Positions 17,597 to 26,745 of a DNA stretch of 64,000 nt are shown here, in pieces. Position 1 is the first letter of the stretch, and each line of letters starts with the position of its first letter. The notes beneath the pieces were generated by a model. The model saw nothing but the letters and a program-made list of their open reading frames with translations. It was not told where the DNA came from and made no database searches. A program made the position numbers and the translations under genes. The stretch comes from Arhodomonas aquaeolei DSM 8974. GTDB taxonomy: Bacteria > Pseudomonadota > Gammaproteobacteria > Nitrococcales > Nitrococcaceae. The stretch spans positions 62,001-126,000 of the forward strand of contig NZ_KB894811.1 in the NCBI RefSeq assembly GCF_000374645.1. Direction: 5' to 3'.

Positions 17597-17788
17597 GGGC
17601 TCGCTGCTATCCGGGACAATGCTCGCCGATACTAGGAGTCTGGGCGGCAGAAATCCAGAGGCTGGTCTCGTGCCCCCTTCGGGCGGCATTGAGGTGCCCG
17701 ACCGGCCGCGTCGCGGTGTCCCCTGGATTGCTGGCGCCCGGACGGCTGGCGGCAGCATCGGGCGGGGCATGCATTGCCCCGCGTGCCA

Positions 17789-18364
17789 TCAGAACAGCGG
17801 CGGGGCGATGTGGTTGAGCGGCTGCATCACCAGCATCTTCAGCACCTGGAGCAGGATCAGCGCCACCAGCGGTGACAGGTCGATGCCGCCGATCAGGGGC
17901 ACGAGCTGGCGTATCGGCCGCAGCACCGGTTCGGTGAGGCTGTAGAGCAGGGTCTGTGCCGGGTGGTACTGACCCGGCTGGATCACCCAGGAGAGGATCG
18001 CCTGGGCGATGATGGCGATGAAATAGAGATTGAACAGCAGCGAGAGCAGCTCCGCGGGGGTGCGCACGAGGATGTAGCCGGCCCGCGGCATCACCCCGTA
18101 GATGAGCATCACCAGCGCCAGTGACACCGCCTGGAGCAATACCATCAGCACCACTGCGGAAAGGTCCAGGCCGGCCATGCCGGGGATGACCCGGCGTAGC
18201 GGGCGCAGCACCGGCTGGGTGACGCGCACCAGGAACTGCGAGATCGGGTTGAAGAAGTCCGCCCGCGTCCACTGCAGGAGGAAGCGCAGCATCACCGCCA
18301 GTATGTAGAGGCTGAACAGGGTGTGGACCAGGAACGCGAGCGGGTTCGCGACATAGCCGCCCAT
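17789..18364 (-). CDS. yggT: YggT family membrane protein
   Basis: 191 residues made of two YggT repeats. Each repeat has a hydrophobic helix pair and the conserved amphipathic segment between them (TQPVLRPLRRVIP and TEPVLRPIRQLVPLIGGID). It is an inner-membrane protein without an established activity. Its ATG overlaps the proC stop by one base (TAATG), giving the common yggS-proC-yggT order. Confidence 0.93.
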   Translation of the reverse strand: MGGYVANPLAFLVHTLFSLYILAVMLRFLLQWTRADFFNPISQFLVRVTQPVLRPLRRVIPGMAGLDLSAVVLMVLLQAVSLALVMLIYGVMPRAGYILVRTPAELLSLLFNLYFIAIIAQAILSWVIQPGQYHPAQTLLYSLTEPVLRPIRQLVPLIGGIDLSPLVALILLQVLKMLVMQPLNHIAPPLF

Positions 18365-19191
18365 TACTGTTCTCCCAGCTGGTCACCGAGTTCCCGTGCC
18401 CGCGCCGCGCCTGCTTCCAGCGCCTTGCGGTAGAGCGTGCGCACGTCGCCGTCCTCCAGTGCCGTGACCACCGCGTGGGTGACGCCGTTGGGCGAGGTGA
18501 CGCGCTCGCGCAGCCGCGCCGGCGTCTCCTCGCTCTCCAGCGCCATCCGCGCCGCGCCGAGGGCCGTCTCAAGGGTGAGCAGCCGGGCCTTTTCCCGGGG
18601 CAGGCCGAGCTCGGTGCCCGCGTCCTCCATCATCTCCATGAGCAGGAAGAAGTACGCGGGGCCGCTGCCGGAAATGGCGGTGACTGCGTCCATCAGCGCC
18701 TCGTCGGAGAGCCACTCGGTCACGCCCACCGCGCGCAGCAGCGATTCCGCGAGGTTGCGGCCGTGCTCGGTCACGTGCTCGTTGGCGTACAGCGCGGTGG
18801 CGCCGGTCTGGACCAGTGCCGGGGTGTTGGGCATGGCCCGCACCACGGCCACGCGGCCGCCGAGCCAGCGGCTGAGATCCGCCTCGCGCACGCCGGCGGC
18901 GATCGAGATGGTCAGGGTGTGCTGGGCCCGCAGCTGCCCGCCGAGGGATTCGGCGACGTCCCTGATCACCTGGGGCTTCACCGCGAGGACCACCGCGTCC
19001 GCGCCGTCGACGGCCTCGGCATTGTCGCCGGTGACAGTGACGCCGAAACGGCCGGCGAGCTCGTCGCGGCGCTCCTCGCTGGGATCGGCCACGCGGATAC
19101 GGGCCGCCGGATAGCCGTCGGCGACGAGGCCGCCGATCAGGCTGCGGGCCATGTTGCCGCCGCCGATAAACGCGATCGTGTGCTCGTTCAT
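18364..19191 (-). CDS. proC: Pyrroline-5-carboxylate reductase
   Basis: 275 residues. The N-terminal dinucleotide loop is IAFIGGGNMARSLIGG, followed by VVLAVKPQ and AVVRAMPNTPALV. The C-terminal SGSGPAYFFLLMEMMEDAG dimer helix is typical of ProC, which makes proline from P5C with NAD(P)H. A GGAG site lies 8 bases before ATG 19191. It is 22 bp downstream of yggS. Confidence 0.96.
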   Translation of the reverse strand: MNEHTIAFIGGGNMARSLIGGLVADGYPAARIRVADPSEERRDELAGRFGVTVTGDNAEAVDGADAVVLAVKPQVIRDVAESLGGQLRAQHTLTISIAAGVREADLSRWLGGRVAVVRAMPNTPALVQTGATALYANEHVTEHGRNLAESLLRAVGVTEWLSDEALMDAVTAISGSGPAYFFLLMEMMEDAGTELGLPREKARLLTLETALGAARMALESEETPARLRERVTSPNGVTHAVVTALEDGDVRTLYRKALEAGAARARELGDQLGEQ

Positions 19192-19213
19192 AGGTTCATC
19201 TCCATGACCGTGG

Positions 19214-19912
19214 TCAGCCACCATGGGGATACCGGCGCGGACCGAACAGCGCGGTGCCGATGCGCACGACGGTCGCACCCTCGGCGATGGCCGCCTCCAT
19301 GTCCGCGGACATCCCCATGGACAGTGTGTCCAGTGACAGGCCCTCGCCGCGGAGGTCCTCTAGCAGCCCCCGCAGCCGGGCGAAGGGGCGGCGCTGGGCC
19401 TCCGGGTCGGCCTCGGGGGCCGGCAGGGCCATCAGTCCGCGCAGCGCGAGCCGCGGCAGCGCGGCGACCTCGCGGGCGAGCGCGGGCACGTCCGCCGGTG
19501 CGACGCCGGACTTGCTCGGCTCGCCGCTCACGTTCACCTGGATGCAGCAGGCGAGCGGCGGGAGGTGATCCGGCCGCTGCCCGGAGAGCCGGCGGGCGAT
19601 CTTCAGCCGCTCGATGGTGTGGACCATGTCGAAGGACTCGGCGACCGCGCGGGTCTTGTTCGACTGCAGCGGGCCGATGAAGTGCCACTCCAGCCCCAGT
19701 CCGGCGAGGGCGTCGATCTTCTCGTGGGCCTCCTGGAGATAGTTCTCGCCGAAGGCCCGCTGGCCGGCCGCCGCCGCTTCGCGGATGGCCTCCACCGGCT
19801 GGGTCTTGCTCACTGCGAGGATGGAGACGCTGCCCGGCTCGCGCCCGCAGCCGATCTCCGCAGCGCGAACGCGTTCACGCAGGTTGTCGAGCCGATCAGC
19901 GATGGTGTGCAT
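19214..19912 (-). CDS. yggS: PLP homeostasis protein YggS (PLPBP)
   Basis: 232 residues of the alanine-racemase-like TIM barrel family. The PLP-lysine is in ILAVSKTQPVEAI, with FGENYLQEAHEK, EWHFIGPLQSNKTR, and the C-terminal LSMGMSADMEAAIAEGATVVRIGTALFG. It buffers PLP and affects amino-acid and vitamin B6 balance without enzymatic activity. It heads the yggS-proC-yggT operon and is divergent from pilT. Confidence 0.96.
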   Translation of the reverse strand: MHTIADRLDNLRERVRAAEIGCGREPGSVSILAVSKTQPVEAIREAAAAGQRAFGENYLQEAHEKIDALAGLGLEWHFIGPLQSNKTRAVAESFDMVHTIERLKIARRLSGQRPDHLPPLACCIQVNVSGEPSKSGVAPADVPALAREVAALPRLALRGLMALPAPEADPEAQRRPFARLRGLLEDLRGEGLSLDTLSMGMSADMEAAIAEGATVVRIGTALFGPRRYPHGG

Positions 19913-20003
19913 GTTGCCTGTTATCCAGCCGATCTGTAGCTTTTAGTTCAACTGCCGGATGCTTGACCCGAGACCACGGGAATCGCCAGTCCAAGGGGGA
20001 TGG

Positions 20004-21041
20004 ATGGACATCGCAGACCTGCTCGCCTTCGGCGTTAAGAATAACGCCTCCGATCTGCACCTCTCCGCGGGCCTGCCGCCAATGATACGTGTTGACGGTG
20101 ATGTGCGTCGAATCAACCTCCCGCCGATGGAGCACCAGGAGGTTCACGGCCTCATCTACGACATCATGAACGACAAGCAGCGGCGTGATTTCGAGGAGTA
20201 CCTGGAAACGGATTTCTCCTTCGAAATCAAGTCGCTGGCCCGGTTCCGCGTCAATGCGTTCAACCACAACCGCGGTGCCGGGGCGGTATTCCGGACCATC
20301 CCCTCGACGGTGCTCACCCTGGATGACCTCGGTGCCCCCGAGGTCTTCAAGACCATCGCCGACAGCCCGCGGGGGCTGGTGCTGGTGACCGGGCCCACGG
20401 GCTCCGGCAAGTCCACGACGCTCGCCTCGCTGGTGGATTACCGTAACGAGAACTTCCACGAGCACATCCTCACCATCGAGGACCCGATCGAGTTCGTCCA
20501 CGATTCGAAGAAGTGCATCGTCAACCAGCGCGAGGTCCACCGCGATACCCTGGGCTTCTCGGAGGCGCTGCGCTCGGCGCTGCGCGAGGACCCGGACGTG
20601 ATCCTGGTCGGCGAGCTGCGCGACCTGGAGACCATCCGCCTGGCGCTCACCGCCGCGGAGACCGGCCACCTGGTGCTCGGCACGCTGCACACCAGCTCCG
20701 CGGCCAAGACCATCGACCGTATCGTCGACGTCTTCCCCGGTGCGGAGAAGGCGATGGTGCGCTCGATGCTCTCCGAGTCGCTGCGCGCGGTGATCTCCCA
20801 GAGTCTGCTCAAGAAGACCGGCGGCGGACGTATCGCGGCCCATGAGATCATGATCGGCACGCCGGCGATCCGGAACCTGATCCGCGAGGACAAGATCGCG
20901 CAGATGTACTCCGCCATTCAGACCGGTCAGGGATCCGGAATGCAGACCCTGGACCAGTGTCTGCAGCGGCTCGTGGCCAGCGGCCAGATCTCGCGCCAGG
21001 AGGCGAGGACCCACGCGAGTGCCAAGGAGAGCATCTCCTGA
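20004..21041 (+). CDS. pilT: Type IV pilus retraction ATPase PilT
   Basis: 345 residues. Walker A is GPTGSGKSTTLASL. Also visible are the Asp box HILTIEDPIEFVH, Walker B with DPDVILVGELRDLETI, the His box ETGHLVLGTLHT and the C-terminal AIRNLIREDKIAQMYS (the AIRNLIRE retraction motif). This hexameric motor depolymerises pili at the inner membrane. ATG 20004 follows AAGGGGG. A weak TTGCCT-17-TAGCTT promoter may lie at 19914-19942. pilU follows after a 59-bp gap. Confidence 0.97.
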   Translation: MDIADLLAFGVKNNASDLHLSAGLPPMIRVDGDVRRINLPPMEHQEVHGLIYDIMNDKQRRDFEEYLETDFSFEIKSLARFRVNAFNHNRGAGAVFRTIPSTVLTLDDLGAPEVFKTIADSPRGLVLVTGPTGSGKSTTLASLVDYRNENFHEHILTIEDPIEFVHDSKKCIVNQREVHRDTLGFSEALRSALREDPDVILVGELRDLETIRLALTAAETGHLVLGTLHTSSAAKTIDRIVDVFPGAEKAMVRSMLSESLRAVISQSLLKKTGGGRIAAHEIMIGTPAIRNLIREDKIAQMYSAIQTGQGSGMQTLDQCLQRLVASGQISRQEARTHASAKESIS

Positions 21042-21100
21042 GGCACGCCGCGCCGGCAGACCGCGCGGCACCATTGCAACGAGACAGAGGGTGAATCGGG

Positions 21101-22219
21101 ATGGATTTCAACTCGCTGCTGGAGCTGATGGTCCAGAAAAAGGCCTCGGATCTGTTCATCACGGCGGGACTCGCGCCGAGCATGAAGATCTCCGGGCGGA
21201 TCATGCCCGTCACCAAGACCAAGCTCTCCCCGGACCAGGCGCGCCAGGTGGTGCTGTCGGTGATGACCGACCGCCAGCGCAGCGAGTTCGAGGCGAACCA
21301 CGAGTGCAACTTTGCCATCAGTGCCCGCGGGCTCGGGCGCTTCCGTGTCAGCGCGTTCTTCCAGCGCAACCAGCCGGGGATGGTGCTGCGCCGCATCGAG
21401 ACGGAGATCCCCACGGTGGAGCAGCTGCGCCTGCCGCCGATCCTCAATGACCTGTCCCTGACCAAGCGCGGGCTGATCATCTTCGTCGGCGGCACCGGCA
21501 CGGGCAAATCGACCTCGCTGGCGGCAATGCTCGGCTACCGTAACGAGCACTCCACGGGCCATATCATCACCATCGAGGACCCCATCGAGTACATCCACTC
21601 GCACAACAACTGCATCGTCACGCAGCGCGAGGTGGGGCTCGACACGGACTCCTTCGAGGTGGCATTGAAGAACACCCTGCGCCAGGCGCCGGACGTGATC
21701 CTCATCGGCGAGATCCGTTCCCGCGAGACCATGGACTACGCCATCGCCTTCGCCGAGACGGGGCACCTGTGCCTGGCCACGCTCCACGCCAATAACGCCA
21801 ACCAGGCGCTGGACCGGATCATCAACTTCTTCCCGGCGGACCGCCGGGACCAGCTCTTCACCGACCTGTCGCTCAACCTGCGCTCGATCATCGCCCAGCA
21901 GCTCATCCCCACGCCGGACGGCCAGGGCCGGGTGCCCGCCGTCGAGGTGCTGATCGGCTCGCCGCTGGTGCAGGACAAGATCCACGAGGGCGAGGTCCAC
22001 GAGCTCAAGGAGATCATGAAGCGCTCCACCGAGATGGGGATGCAGACCTTCGACCAGAACCTCTACCGGCTCTACCGCGACGGCATGATCTCCTACGAGG
22101 AAGCACTCCGCCACGCCGACTCGCAGAACGAGGTGCGGCTGATGATCAAGCTCGGCGACGAGGGCAGCCGAGGCAAGATGGAGGAGGCCGCGGAGAGCAT
22201 GACCCTCAAGGACGAGTAA
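21101..22219 (+). CDS. pilU: Type IV pilus accessory retraction ATPase PilU
   Basis: 372 residues of the PilT family. Walker A is GGTGTGKSTSLAAM, the Asp box is IITIEDPIEYIHSH, Walker B is DVILIGEIRSRETM, and the His box is ETGHLCLATLHANNANQ. The TLHANNANQALDRIINFFP stretch and the longer C-terminus distinguish PilU from PilT. PilU works only together with PilT and adds force to retraction. The end is convergent with the FNR-like gene, with a 12-bp gap. Confidence 0.95.
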   Translation: MDFNSLLELMVQKKASDLFITAGLAPSMKISGRIMPVTKTKLSPDQARQVVLSVMTDRQRSEFEANHECNFAISARGLGRFRVSAFFQRNQPGMVLRRIETEIPTVEQLRLPPILNDLSLTKRGLIIFVGGTGTGKSTSLAAMLGYRNEHSTGHIITIEDPIEYIHSHNNCIVTQREVGLDTDSFEVALKNTLRQAPDVILIGEIRSRETMDYAIAFAETGHLCLATLHANNANQALDRIINFFPADRRDQLFTDLSLNLRSIIAQQLIPTPDGQGRVPAVEVLIGSPLVQDKIHEGEVHELKEIMKRSTEMGMQTFDQNLYRLYRDGMISYEEALRHADSQNEVRLMIKLGDEGSRGKMEEAAESMTLKDE

Positions 22220-22231
22220 CCGTCGCCGCGG

Positions 22232-22933
22232 CTATTGCCCGTCCCCCGGCGGCAGGCGGGCGAGCTCGACGCCGGCCAGCACACCGCGCAGGCCGTCCAC
22301 CTCCGTGGCGAGCGTTCCCGCCGGCAGACAGGCGGCCAGCGGGACGGCACGCGCCTCCTCCGGCGTGAGCCCGGCTAGGTAGTGCTGCAGCATCTCCATC
22401 ACTTCTCCTTCGAAGCAGCCCGGCTCGCCGGCGCGGCTCGCGACCCGGGCCGGTATGCCGGCATCCTCCAGCGGCGCGATCCCGGCGATCGCCTCCGGCG
22501 GCAGGCCGGCGGTCAGGAAACGTGACGGGCACAGCCGGGCGGGCGGCGACTGCCAGCAGCCGATGAGGACGAGCCGCGGTGCGGGCCCGCACCGCTCGGC
22601 CAGGGCCAGCGCCGGCCCCGCGCCGATCCCCTCCGCGACGATCACCGGTGGGTCGGGGTACGAGGTCGCGAGGGCGTCTCCCTCGGGCGGATCCGCGGTG
22701 ACCCGCGTGCCAGCGGCCGGCGGCGTTGCAAAGGCCCCCGGGGGCAGGAGTCCCCCGATCCAGTCCTCTTCTGCGCTGGCGTGGCTGAGCGGGAGTACGG
22801 CCGGGCGGCCGTCATGAGTGATGCGACAGTAGCGCCCGGGGGCGGCCCCGTCCGGCGGGATGCCGGTCAGGCGCAGCCACCACCAGCCCCCGGCCACGCG
22901 GTCGCAGCCGACGACTCGGCAGACGGTGCTCAT
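22232..22933 (-). CDS. Degenerate ferredoxin reductase-like protein, linked to pyrC'
   Basis: 233 residues starting at ATG 22933, overlapping the pyrC' stop by ATGA. The layout resembles PyrK-type ferredoxin-NAD(P) reductases: an N-terminal barrel, a PLSHAS segment where flavin-binding R-P-x-S would be, then PVIVAEGIGAGPALALAE like the nucleotide loop VAGGTGIAP, and a C-terminal GCFEGEVMEML. The flavin Arg is replaced by Leu and no iron-sulfur cysteine cluster is seen, so it may bind neither cofactor normally. Being last in the pyrimidine run suggests a structural or regulatory role there. The assignment rests on pattern resemblance. Confidence 0.55.
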   Translation of the reverse strand: MSTVCRVVGCDRVAGGWWWLRLTGIPPDGAAPGRYCRITHDGRPAVLPLSHASAEEDWIGGLLPPGAFATPPAAGTRVTADPPEGDALATSYPDPPVIVAEGIGAGPALALAERCGPAPRLVLIGCWQSPPARLCPSRFLTAGLPPEAIAGIAPLEDAGIPARVASRAGEPGCFEGEVMEMLQHYLAGLTPEEARAVPLAACLPAGTLATEVDGLRGVLAGVELARLPPGDGQ

Positions 22934-24219
22934 GCCGTCGCGGCGTCGTCGCGGTGGACGAGCCGGCCGTCGACCAGCGTGTAGCGCACGCGTCCGGTCA
23001 TCTCCCAGCCGAGGAACGGCGAGTTGCGCCCGCGGCTGCGGAGGGTCTCGCGCCGGCACCACCACACGGCGTCCGGATCGAACACGCAGATGTCCGCGGG
23101 GGCGCCCGGGGCCAGGGTGCCGGTATCCAGGCCCAGCACCGAGGCCGGGCCGCTGGTGGCCCGTGCGATCGCCTCGGGGAGCGGCAGGACCTCGGTCTCG
23201 ACCAGCCTCAGAAGCAGGGGCAGGAAGGTATCCACGCCGCTTGCGCCGGGGCTGGTGGTGGCGAAGGGCCCGTCCTTGGCGTCGCCCCCGAGGGGGTGAT
23301 GACCGGAGCAGATCACGCCGATGTCCCCCGTGGCCACCGCGCGGCGCAGTGCCTCGCGGTCGGCGAGGGTGCGCAGCGGCGGGCGCAGGTTGAAGCGCGC
23401 GTCGTAGCCGGTGAGGTCCTGCTCGGTGAAGAACAGCTGCGCGAGGGTGACGTCGGCGCTCACCCGCGCGCCGTCCGCGCGGGCCTGGCGCAGTAGTGTA
23501 AGCGCCTCGGCGGTGGAGAGGTGGCTGAAGTGCACGTCCGCCTCGCCCTCCGCGGCGAGGGCGAGGCAGCGGGCGATTCCGGCGGTCTCCGCCGCGGTGG
23601 GGATGCCCGGCAGCCCCAGCCGGGTGGCGACGGCCCCCTCGTGGGCGCAGCCCGCCGTGCCCAGGTAGGGGTCCAGCGGCGTGATCATCGCCGGCAGGCC
23701 GAAGGTCGCCGCGTACGCCAGGGCCCGGCGCAGCACCAGGGTGTCGGCCACCGGGTGACCGCCGTCGCCCACCGCCGGACAGCCGGCGGCGCGCAGGGTC
23801 GCCATCTCGGCGAGCTGCTCGCCGGCTAGGCCGCGGGTGAGCGCGCCCACCGGCAGCACGCGGGCGCCGCCGGCCTCGGCGGCTCGGCGGTGGATGAGCT
23901 CCGCGACCGGCGGCGCGTCGATCAGCGGGTCGGTGTCCGGGGGGCAGACCAGGGTGGTGATGCCGCCGGCCGCCGCCGCATGGGCCTCGCCGGCGATGGT
24001 GTCCGGGTGCTCCGGGCCCGGTCGCCCGAGTCGGGCGCCGAGATCGATGAGCCCGGGGCAGACGATATGGCCGGCGGCCTCGAAGATCTCGTCTGCGGCG
24101 AACGTGTCGGGGACATCGCCGCAGTGGGCGACGTGGCCGTCGCTCACTGCGAGGTCGCCGGTGCGGTCCATGCCGCTGCGGGGGTCGATGATGCGTCCGC
24201 CGCGAATGAGTATGCGCAT
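22930..24219 (-). CDS. pyrC': Dihydroorotase-like non-catalytic ATCase subunit PyrC'
   Basis: 429 residues of the amidohydrolase fold. The metal site that reads HxH (usually GLIDLHVHLREPG) is GLIDLGARLGRPG here, so both zinc-binding His are gone. The usual post-translationally modified Lys and downstream His are also not in their normal context. This matches the inactive PyrC' that assembles with PyrB into the large aspartate carbamoyltransferase of Pseudomonas-like bacteria. ATG 24219 overlaps the pyrB stop by one base (TGATG), typical of pyrB-pyrC' pairs. Confidence 0.92.
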   Translation of the reverse strand: MRILIRGGRIIDPRSGMDRTGDLAVSDGHVAHCGDVPDTFAADEIFEAAGHIVCPGLIDLGARLGRPGPEHPDTIAGEAHAAAAGGITTLVCPPDTDPLIDAPPVAELIHRRAAEAGGARVLPVGALTRGLAGEQLAEMATLRAAGCPAVGDGGHPVADTLVLRRALAYAATFGLPAMITPLDPYLGTAGCAHEGAVATRLGLPGIPTAAETAGIARCLALAAEGEADVHFSHLSTAEALTLLRQARADGARVSADVTLAQLFFTEQDLTGYDARFNLRPPLRTLADREALRRAVATGDIGVICSGHHPLGGDAKDGPFATTSPGASGVDTFLPLLLRLVETEVLPLPEAIARATSGPASVLGLDTGTLAPGAPADICVFDPDAVWWCRRETLRSRGRNSPFLGWEMTGRVRYTLVDGRLVHRDDAATA

Positions 24220-25187
24220 CACGCCTCCTCCCGCTGACTCTCGGTGCGGGCGCCGATGACCATGGACATCACCGCCATGCGCACGGCGATGCCGTTGGTG
24301 ACCTGCTCCAGGATCACCGAGCGCGGGCCGTCGGCCACGTCGCTGTCGATCTCCACGCCGCGGTTGATCGGTCCGGGATGCATGACGATGGCGTCCGGCT
24401 TGGCCGCGGCCAGGCGGGCCTCGGTCAGCCCGTAGTGCTCGAAGTATTCCTCCTCGCTGGGCAGCAGCGCACCCTGCATGCGCTCGCGCTGCAGGCGCAG
24501 CATGATGACCACGTCCACGTCGCGCAGGCCCTCGTCCAGGTCGTGGTGGACGTGCACGCCGAGCTCGCCGATGTCGCGGGGCAGCAGCGTGCGCGGGGCG
24601 ATCACGCGGACCTCGCCGGTACCCAGGCCGTTGAGGGCGTGGATCTGCGAGCGCGCCACACGGGAGTGGAGGATGTCGCCAACGATGGCCACACGCAGCG
24701 GTTCGAATGCGCCCTTGTGGCGGCGGATGGTGAAGGCATCGAGCATCGCCTGGGTGGGGTGGGCGTGGCGCCCGTCGCCGGCGTTGAGAACGGCCACGCC
24801 CTCGCCGAGATGGTCGGCGATGTAGTCGGCGGTGCCGCTCTCGCTGTGACGCACCACGAACATGTCGGCCTGCATCGCCTCCAGGTTGTGGAGCATGTCC
24901 AGCAGGCTCTCGCCCTTGGTCGTGGTGGTGGCCACGTTGACGTTGAGCACGTCCGCGGACAGCCGCTTGGCGGCGAGCTCGAAGGTCGTGCGGGTGCGGG
25001 TGCTCGACTCGAAGAACAGGTTGATCACCGTGCGCCCGCGCAGCAGCGGGACCTTCTTAACGGACTTGCCGATCACCCCGGTGAACGACTCCGCGGTGTC
25101 GAGGATATCCTCCAGCAGCGCCCGCGGCACCCCCTCGGTGGTGAGGAAGTGGCGCAGCCGCCCCTCGTCGTCGATCTGTGCGCTCAT
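24219..25187 (-). CDS. pyrB: Aspartate carbamoyltransferase catalytic subunit
   Basis: 322 residues. The carbamoyl-phosphate motif is [19 protein letters not shown], followed by [14 protein letters not shown], the aspartate-loop MLRLQRERM and [12 protein letters not shown]. It catalyses the first committed step of pyrimidine synthesis. ATG 25187 gives the normal N-terminus and overlaps the pyrR stop (ATGA). The frame is open further upstream, but that part lies inside pyrR and is a shadow. Confidence 0.96.
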   Translation of the reverse strand: MSAQIDDEGRLRHFLTTEGVPRALLEDILDTAESFTGVIGKSVKKVPLLRGRTVINLFFESSTRTRTTFELAAKRLSADVLNVNVATTTTKGESLLDMLHNLEAMQADMFVVRHSESGTADYIADHLGEGVAVLNAGDGRHAHPTQAMLDAFTIRRHKGAFEPLRVAIVGDILHSRVARSQIHALNGLGTGEVRVIAPRTLLPRDIGELGVHVHHDLDEGLRDVDVVIMLRLQRERMQGALLPSEEEYFEHYGLTEARLAAAKPDAIVMHPGPINRGVEIDSDVADGPRSVILEQVTNGIAVRMAVMSMVIGARTESQREEA

Positions 25188-25693
25188 TCGTCGTGCCGCT
25201 CGATGCTCAGGGTCAGGGGTTCGGGGCCGGACAGGCGTACGGCCTGGCCGGCGGGAAGGGTGATCCGGGTGCCGGCGACGTCCGCGCAGACCGGCAGCTC
25301 GCGGCTGCAGCGGTCGACCATCACCGCCAGGCGCACGGCGGCGGGGCGGCCGTAGTCGAACAGCTCGTTGAGCGCCGCGCGCACGGTGCGCCCGGTGTAG
25401 AGGACGTCGTCGACCAGCACGATGATGCGGTCGTCCACCTCGAAGGGCAGCTCCGAGGGGCGGACCCGCGGATGCATGCCGATACGCGAGAAGTCGTCGC
25501 GGTAGAAACCGATGTCCAGCCGCCCCAGTGGGGCATCCATCCCCAGGGCGTGGTGGAGGCGTTCGGCGAGCCACACGCCGCCGGTGTGGATGCCCACCAT
25601 CGCCAGCCGGGCCGGATCGATGCCGGCGATGCATTCACCGATGCCGGACTGCATCCGGGTCAGCAGCTCGCTGGCCGGGGGTAGCTGGGTCAT
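25184..25693 (-). CDS. pyrR: PyrR bifunctional regulator / uracil phosphoribosyltransferase
   Basis: 169 residues with the type I phosphoribosyltransferase PRPP loop [19 protein letters not shown] and an N-terminal IGIHTGG-like segment ([15 protein letters not shown]). In Firmicutes PyrR binds pyr leader RNA. In Pseudomonas-type operons it sits before pyrB, as here, and its regulatory mode is less clear. No attenuator is obvious because the gene overlaps ruvX at ATGA with no leader. Confidence 0.93.
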   Translation of the reverse strand: MTQLPPASELLTRMQSGIGECIAGIDPARLAMVGIHTGGVWLAERLHHALGMDAPLGRLDIGFYRDDFSRIGMHPRVRPSELPFEVDDRIIVLVDDVLYTGRTVRAALNELFDYGRPAAVRLAVMVDRCSRELPVCADVAGTRITLPAGQAVRLSGPEPLTLSIERHDE

Positions 25694-26136
25694 GCGATTC
25701 CTCCCTCGGCGAACCAGTGTTCGAGGATCAGCGCCGCCGCGGCCGAGTCGATGCGGTGCTTGTCCTGGCGTCCCCGTGCGGGGCGCCCGGTATCGTGCAG
25801 GCGCTGTCTTGCCGCCTGCGAGGTCATCGCCTCGCCGGTGCGGTGGACCGGCACGGTGAAGCGTCCGGCGAGACGGCGGGCGAAGCGATCGGCGGCGCGG
25901 GCCACAGCTGACTCGGTGCCGTCGGCGTGCTGCGGCGGTGTGCCGACCACCAGCGCGAGCGGGCGCCAGTGATCGATCAGCGCGGCAACCTCGTCCCAGT
26001 CCGGTGCGCCCTGCTGGGCCTGTAGCGTGGTGACGCCCCGGGCGCCGCCGGTGATCGACTCGCCCACGGCCACGCCGATACGCGCCAGGCCGAAGTCGAA
26101 GCCCAGGTAGTGCCCCTCGTGGGCCCGCTCAGGCAT
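25690..26136 (-). CDS. ruvX: Holliday junction resolvase-like protein RuvX/YqgF
   Basis: 148 residues of the RNase H-like YqgF family. The first acidic residue is in LGFDFGLARIGVAVGE, the second acidic position is in TGEAMTSQAA, and the third is in KHRIDSAAAALILEHW. It acts in 16S rRNA 5' maturation or recombination. It overlaps the yqgE stop by 8 bp. yqgE-ruvX-pyrR-pyrB is a common gammaproteobacterial order. Confidence 0.93.
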   Translation of the reverse strand: MPERAHEGHYLGFDFGLARIGVAVGESITGGARGVTTLQAQQGAPDWDEVAALIDHWRPLALVVGTPPQHADGTESAVARAADRFARRLAGRFTVPVHRTGEAMTSQAARQRLHDTGRPARGRQDKHRIDSAAAALILEHWFAEGGIA

Positions 26137-26692
26137 GGCCCGTCTGGGAGGAGAGCCGGCTCAGGTCGACGCCGAGCAGCGCCGCCGCGGCCCGCCAGCG
26201 TTCCTCCAGCGGTTGCTGGAAAAGGATCTCCGGGGTCGCCGGGCCGTTGAGCCAGGCGTTCTCCGCCAGCTCCTCCTCGAGTTGTCCGGCACTCCAGCCC
26301 GCGTAGCCCAGCGCGAGCAGCCACTCCGCGGGGCCCTCGCCCCGGGCGATGGCCTCGAGGATGTCGCGGGAGGTGGTGATGGCGAGTTTGTCGGTGATCG
26401 CGCGGCTGGCCTCCCAGTTCCCCACCGGGTGGTGGAGGACAAAGCCTCGCTCGCGCTGCACGGGGCCACCGGCGAATACGGGCCGGTCCGCGATGCCGGC
26501 GTCGCCGACCTCGATGTCCAGGTGCTCGAGGAGGTCGCCGACGCGGATCCCCGAGGGGCGATTGATCACGATGCCCAGCGCGCCTTCCCCCGTGTGCTCG
26601 CACAGATAGGTGACACTCTGCGCGAAATTGGGGTCCGCGAGGCTCGGCATGGCGATCAGCAGGTGGTTGGTGAGATCGCTTCCTTTGCCCAT
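26129..26692 (-). CDS. yqgE: YqgE/AlgH family protein
   Basis: 187 residues from ATG 26692. Diagnostic segments are LTNHLLIAMPSLADPNFAQS, VTYLCEHTGEGALGIVINRP, VFAGGPVQRERGFVLH and the C-terminal YAGWSAGQLEEELAENAWL. The family is named for a regulator of alginate genes but has no settled biochemical role. The ribosome site for this start is weak; a GTG at 26728 is an alternative. tonB lies 53 bp upstream. Confidence 0.93.
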   Translation of the reverse strand: MGKGSDLTNHLLIAMPSLADPNFAQSVTYLCEHTGEGALGIVINRPSGIRVGDLLEHLDIEVGDAGIADRPVFAGGPVQRERGFVLHHPVGNWEASRAITDKLAITTSRDILEAIARGEGPAEWLLALGYAGWSAGQLEEELAENAWLNGPATPEILFQQPLEERWRAAAALLGVDLSRLSSQTGHA

Positions 26693-26745
26693 GGCTGCAC
26701 AGTATCCGCCATGGCTCTCGCCCCCCACAACCCCCGGGGCCGGCG

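Noticed and set aside
17597-17788. Possible SAM-type riboswitch upstream of metX
   Set aside because: The 192-bp leader was read for known SAM/SAH aptamer cores and none was recognised. A TAGTAT hexamer is present but has no credible -35.
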